From positions 1 through 64,000 of the forward strand of contig NZ_QWFA01000002.1 of the NCBI RefSeq assembly GCF_003501885.1: a stretch of DNA of 64,000 bases. Direction: 5' to 3'. The position numbers were made by a program, and so were the translations under genes. This document shows, one piece after another, positions 34,112 through 41,900 of the stretch. The notes below the pieces were generated by a model. That model searched no databases and was not told the DNA's origin. It saw only the letters and a list, made by a program, of their open reading frames with translations. Numbering within the stretch: position 1 is the first letter of the stretch; each line of letters opens with the position of its first letter. This DNA comes from Streptomyces globisporus. Its GTDB lineage: Bacteria > Actinomycetota > Actinomycetes > Streptomycetales > Streptomycetaceae.

Positions 34112-35161
34112 ATGCTCTACCGCACGCTCGGCGGCACCGGCATCGAGGTCAGCGCGCACTGTCTCGGCACGATGATGTTCGGCTCGGTCGGCAACCCCGA
34201 TCACGCCGAGTCCGTACGCGTCATCCACGCAGCCCTCGACGCGGGCATCAACTTCGTCGACACCGCGGACATGTACTCCGCCGGTGAGTCCGAGACCATC
34301 GTCGGCAAGGCGCTGAAGGGGCGGCGCGACGACGTCGTCCTCGCCACCAAGGTGCACTTTCCGATGGGTCAAGGGCCCAACCGGGGTGGGAACTCCCGGC
34401 GTTGGATCGTCAAGGAGGTCGAGGAGAGCCTGCGCCGTCTCGGCACCGACTGGATCGACCTCTACCAGGTCCACCGCCCCGACCACACCACGGACATCGA
34501 GGAGACCCTCTCCGCGCTGACCGACCTCGTGCGGGCGGGGAAGATCCGCGCCTTCGGCTGCTCGACGTTCCCGGCCGAGGAGATCGTGGAGTCGCACGTC
34601 GTCGCCGAGCGGCGCGGCCTCGGGAGGTTCCGGACCGAGCAGCCGCCGTACTCGATCCTCGCGCGGGGCATCGAGCGGGCCGTCCTGCCGACCTGCCGGC
34701 GGTACGGGATGGGCGTGCTGACCTGGTCCCCGCTGGCCTCCGGCTTCCTGACCGGAAAGTACCGCAAGGGCGGGGCCATCGACCTGACCAGCGGGCGGGC
34801 GGCGCTGCACCCGCACCGGTTCGACCCCGAGGCCCCGCTCACCGCCGCCAAGCTGGAGGTCGTCGAGCAGCTCGTCGCCGTGGCCGACAGCATCGGGACC
34901 ACCCTGCCCGAGCTGGCGGTCGCCTTCCCCCTGGCCCATCCCGCGGTCACCTCGGTGATCATCGGCCCGCGCACGATGGAGCAGCTGGAGGGGCTGCTGA
35001 AGGGCGCCTCGCTCACGCTGGACGACGAGACGCTCGACCGGATCGACGCGATCGTCGCGCCGGGCACCGACGTCTACCCGCCGGACGGGGTGTGGACCCC
35101 GCCCTCCCTCACCGATGTCGGCCTGCGCAGGCGGCCCGTGGGCGAACGCGCGGCGGCGTAA
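34112..35161 (+). CDS. Aldo/keto reductase
   Basis: A 349-residue NADPH-dependent reductase of aldehydes and ketones, with a TIM-barrel fold. The catalytic tetrad is Asp50, Tyr55 (in VDTADMYS), Lys80 (ATKVHF) and His121 (LYQVHRPD). The C-terminal cofactor segment VIIGPRTMEQLEG is present. The start ATG 34112 has GGGAG nine bases upstream. It stands alone, behind the MerR-like promoter at 34026, so induction by a stress or toxic compound is plausible. Confidence 0.93.
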   Translation: MLYRTLGGTGIEVSAHCLGTMMFGSVGNPDHAESVRVIHAALDAGINFVDTADMYSAGESETIVGKALKGRRDDVVLATKVHFPMGQGPNRGGNSRRWIVKEVEESLRRLGTDWIDLYQVHRPDHTTDIEETLSALTDLVRAGKIRAFGCSTFPAEEIVESHVVAERRGLGRFRTEQPPYSILARGIERAVLPTCRRYGMGVLTWSPLASGFLTGKYRKGGAIDLTSGRAALHPHRFDPEAPLTAAKLEVVEQLVAVADSIGTTLPELAVAFPLAHPAVTSVIIGPRTMEQLEGLLKGASLTLDDETLDRIDAIVAPGTDVYPPDGVWTPPSLTDVGLRRRPVGERAAA

Positions 35162-35191
35162 GCCCGGACAGAGTTCCGAGCAGCGGGACGT

Positions 35192-35863
35192 CTACGGCGC
35201 CTCGGCGGTGGTCGGCTTTCTCGCCAGGAAGCTGACCACCGGCCGCTTCGCGCCCCCCTCCGGTGCTTGCAGCGTCTGCGCCGTGATCGCGAAGCCCGCC
35301 CGCTCCAGCAGCCCGGCGATCCGGTCCGCGGGCAGCCGGTAGCTGTCGAAGGGGGCGGGGTCGCCGTCGCCGTAGCCGTACGAACGGCGCTGGTGCTCCT
35401 CCTCGCCGACCCGGGTGACGAGGAGGAGGTGCCCGCCGGGCGCCAGGGCTCGGTAGAACTCCCCGTACACCTGCGGCAGTTCCGCCGGAGGCAGGTGGTG
35501 GGTGGAGTAGAAGGCCAGGATGCCGCCGAGTTCGCCGTCGCCGGCCGCCAGTGCGGACATCGGGCCGACGGCGAAGCGCAGGACCGGGTGGGCTGCGCGG
35601 GCCAGTTCGACCATCTTCGGTGACAGGTCGACCCCGAACGCGGCGACGCCGAGTTCGGTCAGGTACGCGGTCACCTTGCCGGGGCCGCAGCCCACGTCCG
35701 CCGTCGGGCCGAGACCGGACGACGTGACGAGCTCGGCGAAGGCCGACAGGACGGCGCGCGACACCGGATCCAGCGCGCCGGGGTCCTTCACGGAGCGGGC
35801 GTAGTCGGCGGCGACGGTGTCGTACGACTGCCGGGTCGCGTCCAGGTGCGCGGATTCGATCAC
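35192..35863 (-). CDS. Class I SAM-dependent methyltransferase
   Basis: A 223-residue methyltransferase of the Methyltransf_11/25 type. Motif I is TADVGCGPGKVTAYL near residue 55, motif II contains GVDLSPKMVELAR, and motif III is ALAPGGHLLLVTRV. The substrate is not identifiable; this group often methylates small molecules. The start GTG 35863 is weakly supported. It is convergent with the reductase gene. Confidence 0.85.
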   Translation of the reverse strand: MIESAHLDATRQSYDTVAADYARSVKDPGALDPVSRAVLSAFAELVTSSGLGPTADVGCGPGKVTAYLTELGVAAFGVDLSPKMVELARAAHPVLRFAVGPMSALAAGDGELGGILAFYSTHHLPPAELPQVYGEFYRALAPGGHLLLVTRVGEEEHQRRSYGYGDGDPAPFDSYRLPADRIAGLLERAGFAITAQTLQAPEGGAKRPVVSFLARKPTTAEAP

Positions 35864-36009
35864 CCCGTGACGCTATGCCACCCCGAGGCGAGCGCCTACA
35901 GGTGTGACCGAGTTGTGCTGATCCACCTCCGAAGGGTTCACACTCCACGCAGTTGCTAACGTGCAGGGCGAGGTCCAGCATCGGCCCAGCACGGGGGACG
36001 GTTCGGTTC

Positions 36010-36461
36010 ATGGCACGGGACGAGTGGGAACAGCTCAAGAGCGACGCGGCGCAGCGGGCCTCGGCCCCCATGCAGCTCGATTGGAGTCGGCGCGCTACCA
36101 CGCCCTGGACACGGACAAGGGCGATCCGTCCTGGCCGGCCAAGTGGGCGTACCACGGCGCGGGCGGCGCGGTGAACTTCATCCCGGTGGTGGGAGACGCG
36201 CTGCAGCGCGGGGTGGATGCCGGGGCCTACGCCTGGCAGGTGGAGGAGCAGGCGCGCATCGACGACAAGCTCGCCATCGACAAGAGTGAGAACTTCAAGA
36301 GCCGGCAGGCGTATCTCACCGCCCTCGGCGAGGAGTGGAGCCGCGTCAACCCCGACCACAAGCTCTCGGCGACCGGAGACGAATACCTGCGGCAGATGGA
36401 CATCTCGCTCGCCGCCCTCAACGGAAACAAGACCGCCAATGGAACGGTGGGCTCGTCATGA
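36010..36461 (+). pseudogene. Internally deleted large gene, N- and C-terminal ends only
   Basis: From ATG 36010 the frame reads MARDEWEQLKSDAAQRASAP then MQL. At about 36075-36085 the sensible protein continues in another frame as SARYHALDTDKG, then AGGAVNFIPVVGDALQRGVDAG and a helical end. These are the two ends of a large streptomycete family (about 500-700 residues; WXG-like start, C-terminal VPVVGDxxQR segment) that commonly sits beside a lipoprotein gene. The middle is missing and the junction is out of frame. A single sequencing error would not explain the missing middle. It overlaps the following lipoprotein gene. Confidence 0.65.
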
Positions 36462-36973
36462 CCGGGAAGCTTCGGGCCTCCGCCGTTCGCCTTTCCCTCG
36501 CCGTCCTCCTCCTCGCCGGCGTCTCGGCATGCGGGGGTGCGGAGGAGTACACCGTCCCGAGCAAGGCCTGTGGCCGGGACGTCAGCAAGGACGAACTGGG
36601 AGCCCTCTTGCCCAGCGGTGCGGAGCTGCGCGAAAAGCCGTCGACGTCCGACACCTCGTTCTCCTGCCAGATCTACGTCGATGACCTCATGCAATTCGCC
36701 TTCACCGAGCACTCCGGCCAACGGAAGTTCGACGTGTCGGCGTACGCCAAGAGCGGGAGGCTCGGGAGCTTCGACCAGCTCAGAGTCTCGGACGTCAGCG
36801 ACAACGCCGTGGTCTCCCACACCCGGTCCGTGGTGATGGCCCCGTGCCCGAAGGGCGGAAGGAACTACATCCTCGACCTGGAGCTGCCGAACACCGAGGG
36901 CGACCACAGCGACGACATCGAGCGGTTCGTCAGGGCGTACCTGCCGACCGGGCTCGCCGCCATGGGCTGCTGA
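36458..36973 (+). CDS. Lipoprotein, unknown function
   Basis: A 171-residue exported lipoprotein. The signal peptide ends in the lipobox LLAGVSAC, with Cys25 or nearby as the acylated residue. The mature part has three more cysteines (KACGRD, FSCQIY, APCPKGG) plus a final Cys. The start ATG 36458 overlaps the preceding stop codon by 4 bases (ATGA), so its translation was coupled to the now-deleted upstream gene. It ends 22 bases before the convergent protease/NTPase gene. Confidence 0.82.
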   Translation: MTGKLRASAVRLSLAVLLLAGVSACGGAEEYTVPSKACGRDVSKDELGALLPSGAELREKPSTSDTSFSCQIYVDDLMQFAFTEHSGQRKFDVSAYAKSGRLGSFDQLRVSDVSDNAVVSHTRSVVMAPCPKGGRNYILDLELPNTEGDHSDDIERFVRAYLPTGLAAMGC

Positions 36974-36995
36974 GCGGGGGCCACTCCCGTTCCGT

Positions 36996-39900
36996 TCAGG
37001 CCGGGCAGATCCCTTCCGGCAAGCCCGACGGCAGGCCGCCGCGTTCGTCCGCCGTGAGGTCTCGGCCGACGACGGTGCACAGGTGGCGCTTCCAGAGCTC
37101 GGGGTCGAGGTGGAGCAGGTCCAATCGGCCGCGGTCTCCGTTGCCTCCGCCGAAGCTGCCTCCGGAGAGCGTACGCAGCAGGGTTCTGCCGTCCGGGGAC
37201 GCGGCCAGGAAGTGCTGGTGCGCCGCGAAGTCGTACGTCTCGAGGGCGTCGGAGTCCGAGAGCTGCTGGAAGCGCACCGCGCCGCCGTTCGCGACGAAGA
37301 ACTCGCCGTCGGTTCCGGTGAAGCTGAAGACGTACCCGTCGCCGGTGAAGCGTTCGTCGGAGCCCAGCGGGCCGAGCGGTCCGACGAGTCTGGCCGGCCG
37401 TTCTCCCCTCGGCGTCGACCACAACTCCAGCATTCCGCCGGGCGACTTGGCGGCGGCATAGCGACCGCTGCCGTCCTGCCTCGCCCGCTCGATGTTCGGA
37501 CCGAGGCTGACGCGCAGATCCTTGTTCTCCTTGCCGGTACGCAGGTGAACGGCGTACAGGACCGGTTCGCGGGCGACCATGATCTGCACATAGCCCTTCT
37601 CGACGTGCCTGTTCACCGCGAAGCCCGAGTCGACGGCCGCCGGCCGGCCCTCGCCGAAGCGAGGCGGGTTCTTCTTCGTCAGGCCCAGTGCGCGGGCGTC
37701 GATGGCGGGAGACAGGCGGCGGCCGGTCCGGGCGTCCCAGTGCTCGATCCGGCTGCCGGAGAGGGTCACGAGTTCGTCGCCGCCCCGGAGGAAGGTGAAC
37801 GTGAGCGCTTCCGGGCTGCCGCTCCGGTCGGCCGGGGGTTCGTGCGTGGTGAGCTCCGCCACCTGGCGCAGCGACGGCATCTCCCGGATCTGGATCCGGT
37901 CGCGGTCGACCACGTCCGCCACGAGCGTCCCGGCATCGTTCACCTGCAGGTTGCGTTCCAGCCCCTGGTCGTTCTGCGCGGCCCGGTCGGCCCATTTCAC
38001 CTCGGTGGTGATCCGGCCGGACGCCGCGTCGACGAGCGCCAACGTCTCGCCCTTGTCGGGCTTCTCGTAGTCCACGAGGTGGGCCAGCAGGGACTTTCCG
38101 CCGTCGACCAGGCGGGGCGAACCGAGGACGATCTCGGAACCGTCGACGTCGCGGCGGGCCAGCGGCTGGGCCGTCACGTGGTTGTCACCGTAGGCGACCA
38201 TGGGAAGGACCGTGTGCCGGCCGTCTCCGAGGAGACGGCCGATGACCAGGTCCGGCGAGGGCGCGTCGGCCTGCGTCACGCTGCTGCCGCGTCGCGTGCC
38301 AACGGTTATCCACATCTCATGGTGATTGGCCGTGAAGCGGTCGCCCTTCTCGTCGACGGCGATACTTCCGCAATCGCTGTTGTACCCGGTGTCGTAGGTG
38401 TAGCTGTTCAGCGGTCGTCCGTCCTTCACGCGCAGGGCACGGTAGACGGCGACCTTGTTGTCGCCCTTCTCCACCCGACGGCAGAAGACCAGCACACCTC
38501 CGTCACCGGACAGCGCCGTGCCCGAGCCGTACATCGCCCCGTCGTCGACGTCGTCCGCCAGCTCACGGACCTTTCCCGTGCCGACGTCCACCGCTTCCAT
38601 CACGATGCCGTCGCCGCCGGTGTCGTCCCGGCCAACCACGAGCGTGTTGCCGTCGGGCCCGAACCACACGGATTCGCTCGCCACGGGCAGCCGGCCCGGC
38701 ACGTCCTCGCGGCGTCCCGTCGCCAGGTCCCACAGCGTCAGCCGGCCCTCCACCAGCGTGACCACGCTTCCGGCGTCCGGCGAGAGAGCCATCAGGCTCT
38801 TCTCCGTGCCCACCCAGCCCATGGTGTCGGCGATCCTTTCGAACTCCTTCCCCCTCAATGGGAGTTGCGGGCGGAGAAGGTCCTCCGGACGGTCGGCGGC
38901 CAGGTCGACCTCGTACCGGGCCAGCGTGCCCGACGCCGACACATGGGCGATCCGTCGGCCGTCCCGGCTGACCAGCGGGTGGAAAGCCATCTCGTCCAGG
39001 TCGAGCTGGAGGCGCTGAATGCGTCCTCCGGCCTGGCGTACGAAGAGCGTGGCGCGCCCGTTCTCGGTCGTCGCGAGCGTCACCGAGCCGTCGACGCTCA
39101 TCGCGACGTCCCGGATGCTCCCCTCGGTCCCGGTCAGGACCCAGGCGGCGTTCTTGAACTGGTCGTACCGGCGGAGCACGGCGTTGCGGGCCTCGGCCGT
39201 GGGCGAGATCGCGTACGCGCCCATGGCGATCAGCGCGCCCTGTCCCGGATCCTGCTTGGCGGCCTCGGCGGAGTAGGTGGCCAGCAGCCGCGACCGGCCG
39301 TCCTCCTCGCGCTGTGTACTGACGCGCTGCTGGTAGACGAGGAAGGTGCCGAGTCCGACGATCAGCGCCAACACCACGGCCGCCGCGGTCCAGGCCGCAC
39401 GGCCGCGTGCCCGGCGCAGGCGTCGGTGCTGACGCGCCCGCTCCAGGAAGTCACGCTCCGGTGCGTCGAGTTCTTGCTCCCGGTCCCCCAACCATGACTG
39501 GATATAAGCCAGTTGCACCTCAGCCGGCAGCAGGGCGGACGGCCTGCCCTGCTTCGTCCAGCGGTCGCGGTCATGGTTCAGCTCCGCGCGGCCCGTCAGG
39601 AACCGCTCGTCCTTCCGCACCTGATCTCTCAGCGCGGGCCACACCTCGATCAGCTTCTCGTGGGCCAGCTCGGCGGTCTCCGGTTCTCCGCGCCCACCGC
39701 GCAGCACGAGCAGCCGCAGCGGCTGAGCACCGAACGACTTGGCGAGCTCCCATCCGTCCTCGCCCGCCTCATCCGGCGTGAGCCTGCGGCGCAGCGGCTT
39801 CCCGCTCCCGGGCAGCACTCTCACCAGGCCTCTGAGCAGCCTGGCGGCGGCGATCCGCTCGCTCTCGCCGACGTACTGCTTCCAGGCCTGCTCGCAGTGC

Positions 39901-41414
39901 TTCTCCAGCGCGCCCTCGACCCCGTTCAGCGCCTCGTACGTCGATGTGCGCAGCCGGCCGGCGGACCGGTTGTCCCACAGCTGCTTCAGCAGGAAGCCCA
40001 GGAGCGGCAGATTCTCCGGCTCCCGGCACGCGTCCTCCAGAATGCGGTCGGCCAGGCCCGGGTCGTAATCCACCGCCGGAGCCTTCTCCACCGGCCTGTT
40101 GATCACGGCCTGGAGTTGGCCCCGTGACATCGGCGTCAGGGGAAACAGTTCGCTGCCGCCCACCAGGGAGCCGAGGCGGGGGTGTCTGAGCGCCGCGTCC
40201 ATGAAGTCGGACCGGAGCGTGACAAGCAGCCGGGATCCGGATCCGGGGCGGCCGACCGGAGAGAGCAGCCCGGCGACCTTCTTGATCTCCGCGTCGCCGA
40301 GTTTCAGGAGAGCCTCGGCCTGGTCGACAACGACGAGATACCTGCCGCCCGAAGCGCCGCGCAACATGTTCAGCGTCTCCACCAGGCCCTCGCTCACCAG
40401 CGACTCCCGCACCTCCCCGACGCTCTGCGCGCGCGGATCCCCGTACCGTCCGGTGCGGACGGCTTCGTAGAGGTCGACGGCCAGTCCGGAGAGCAAGGAA
40501 CCGTCGGTGCCGGCGTTCACCACGATCGCGTCGTAGCCCGGCCGGCCGTCGTCCTCCTCGCCGCTCCCACGCCGTATCCGGGGAACCACGCCGGCCAGCG
40601 CCAGCGAGGACTTTCCGCAGCCCGACGGTCCGAAGAGCGTGACGGCCCCGTGCGTTTCCAGCGCTTCGACCACGGCCTCGATGTCGCTGTCGCGGCCGAA
40701 GAAGATGTCCTCGTGGCGCTCCTGAAAGGTGTCGATGCCCCGGAACGGCTCCGCGGCCAGCTCGCGTTCGAGATCGGGCAGCTTGCCGAGCGCCGCTTTC
40801 ACACTGATCGCGAAGGACTGCTGGGTGTCGTCGCGCTTCCGCTGGGTCGCGACGACGATGCCGACCGCCGCACCGCGCTGCTCGTCCCAGACAGGGCTGC
40901 CGCTGTAGCCCCCGGTGATGTGGGTCGTCCGGCTGTCGGCGCGGGAGAGCTGGATCCAGTCGCCCGACGACTTGCCGCTGAGCTGTCCCCGGTGCCAGAC
41001 CACGCCCAGTTCGTCGTCCGGGAACCCCACGAGTCTCACCGGCCGGTGCGACACCGCGACGGAAGCGGCCAACGGCAGCGGGCGCGTGCCGGGAACCGCG
41101 TCGCGCAACCGCAGTACCGCCACGTCCCCGCTGTACTTGGGCTTCTCCGGTATCCACTGCTCTACCTCGGCGACGAAGCGCTGCTCACCGGGCCCGTCGG
41201 CGAGCGGGAAGTCGATCAGCACCTCGACGCCGGCGGCGACGTCGAGATCCCGTCTCCTGGCCAGCGCGTCGGACACGACATGGGCGCAGGTCAGTACCCG
41301 GTCCGAGGTGACGAGGAAGCCGCCTCCGGCGATCGACCCGTCACTTCCCCTGACCCGGACGACCGCCGCGTTCAACGCCTCGTCGGCGCTCAGCGCCTCT
41401 TCCCCCGACACCAT
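36996..41414 (-). CDS. Trypsin-like protease / STAND NTPase (nSTAND1) / beta-propeller conflict-system protein
   Basis: A 1472-residue multidomain protein. Residues 10-215 are a trypsin-like serine protease with a complete triad: His45 (LTCAHVV), Asp97 (YSGDVAVLRL), Ser171 (GGYSGSPVWD). Residues 237-550 are an NTPase of the nSTAND1 type, opening with FFGRDSDIEAVVEAL, then Walker A GPSGCGKSS (Lys268) and Walker B-like YLVVVDQAEALLK. A membrane helix (AAVVLALIVGLGTFLVYQ) follows at about 690, and the C-terminal half (750-1450) resembles a WD40-like beta-propeller. Together with the Trypco1 partner 39 bases upstream this fits the predicted NTP-dependent conflict systems described by the Aravind group. 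A sensor (propeller) would trigger the NTPase, which would switch on proteolysis. The target is unknown. The start is ATG 41414. Confidence 0.88.
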   Translation of the reverse strand: MVSGEEALSADEALNAAVVRVRGSDGSIAGGGFLVTSDRVLTCAHVVSDALARRRDLDVAAGVEVLIDFPLADGPGEQRFVAEVEQWIPEKPKYSGDVAVLRLRDAVPGTRPLPLAASVAVSHRPVRLVGFPDDELGVVWHRGQLSGKSSGDWIQLSRADSRTTHITGGYSGSPVWDEQRGAAVGIVVATQRKRDDTQQSFAISVKAALGKLPDLERELAAEPFRGIDTFQERHEDIFFGRDSDIEAVVEALETHGAVTLFGPSGCGKSSLALAGVVPRIRRGSGEEDDGRPGYDAIVVNAGTDGSLLSGLAVDLYEAVRTGRYGDPRAQSVGEVRESLVSEGLVETLNMLRGASGGRYLVVVDQAEALLKLGDAEIKKVAGLLSPVGRPGSGSRLLVTLRSDFMDAALRHPRLGSLVGGSELFPLTPMSRGQLQAVINRPVEKAPAVDYDPGLADRILEDACREPENLPLLGFLLKQLWDNRSAGRLRTSTYEALNGVEGALEKHCEQAWKQYVGESERIAAARLLRGLVRVLPGSGKPLRRRLTPDEAGEDGWELAKSFGAQPLRLLVLRGGRGEPETAELAHEKLIEVWPALRDQVRKDERFLTGRAELNHDRDRWTKQGRPSALLPAEVQLAYIQSWLGDREQELDAPERDFLERARQHRRLRRARGRAAWTAAAVVLALIVGLGTFLVYQQRVSTQREEDGRSRLLATYSAEAAKQDPGQGALIAMGAYAISPTAEARNAVLRRYDQFKNAAWVLTGTEGSIRDVAMSVDGSVTLATTENGRATLFVRQAGGRIQRLQLDLDEMAFHPLVSRDGRRIAHVSASGTLARYEVDLAADRPEDLLRPQLPLRGKEFERIADTMGWVGTEKSLMALSPDAGSVVTLVEGRLTLWDLATGRREDVPGRLPVASESVWFGPDGNTLVVGRDDTGGDGIVMEAVDVGTGKVRELADDVDDGAMYGSGTALSGDGGVLVFCRRVEKGDNKVAVYRALRVKDGRPLNSYTYDTGYNSDCGSIAVDEKGDRFTANHHEMWITVGTRRGSSVTQADAPSPDLVIGRLLGDGRHTVLPMVAYGDNHVTAQPLARRDVDGSEIVLGSPRLVDGGKSLLAHLVDYEKPDKGETLALVDAASGRITTEVKWADRAAQNDQGLERNLQVNDAGTLVADVVDRDRIQIREMPSLRQVAELTTHEPPADRSGSPEALTFTFLRGGDELVTLSGSRIEHWDARTGRRLSPAIDARALGLTKKNPPRFGEGRPAAVDSGFAVNRHVEKGYVQIMVAREPVLYAVHLRTGKENKDLRVSLGPNIERARQDGSGRYAAAKSPGGMLELWSTPRGERPARLVGPLGPLGSDERFTGDGYVFSFTGTDGEFFVANGGAVRFQQLSDSDALETYDFAAHQHFLAASPDGRTLLRTLSGGSFGGGNGDRGRLDLLHLDPELWKRHLCTVVGRDLTADERGGLPSGLPEGICPA

Positions 41415-41453
41415 GACCCCCGTGACCCCCGCGTCCCCCGTCAGCCGGTCAGG

Positions 41454-41828
41454 TCAACGTACTTCCTGCGCGGGCTCGTTCGCATCAGCGGCATCGCTTT
41501 TGTGCCACGTCAGGCTCACCGAGAAGTTGGCCGCGGTCGCGGTGCTGGCGATGACCACGTCCGCCTCGGCCGACAGCGACACACCGAACTCCAGCGTGAC
41601 CTCGTCCGGGGCGTTGGCCATCCCCCGGAACCTGCCGACGAAGCTCTCCGCGACCGGCCGCACCGTGTCCAGCATCTGCCCGAAGGACCGCCCCGCACGG
41701 GCTACGGAGCGGTCTCCGCGCCCGACCCGCACCAGGGATTCGTCCACCTCACGGATCTGCACACGGATCGTCTCGTCGCTGCCGTCCTCCAACGGAACCT
41801 CGACCGTGCGGACAGGGCTTTCGCTCAA
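41454..41828 (-). CDS. Trypco1 (CU044_2847-type) trypsin-co-occurring domain protein
   Basis: A 124-residue single-domain protein: RTVEVPLEDGSDETIRVQIREVDE at the start, then SFGQMLDTVRPVAESFVGRFRGM, DEVTLEFGVSLSAEADVVIAS and NFSVSLTWHK. This is the pattern of the trypsin-co-occurring domain 1 family, which regularly accompanies trypsin-like conflict genes. The start is TTG 41828, rare but preceded by GGAGG at the ideal distance. The 39-base gap to the protease/NTPase gene indicates one operon with this gene first. It probably acts as an adaptor or regulator of the protease. Confidence 0.85.
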   Translation of the reverse strand: MSESPVRTVEVPLEDGSDETIRVQIREVDESLVRVGRGDRSVARAGRSFGQMLDTVRPVAESFVGRFRGMANAPDEVTLEFGVSLSAEADVVIASTATAANFSVSLTWHKSDAADANEPAQEVR

Positions 41829-41900
41829 CTCGACCTCCAGCGTAGGGAGGAGCGATCATAACGAAGCCAACCGTGCGCACGGTCGCGGACGTTGTCCTTC

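Noticed and set aside
31718..34939. Minus-strand open frame of more than 1000 codons
   Set aside because: It is a shadow of the TetR, NLP and aldo/keto reductase genes, and its product shows no recognisable domain.
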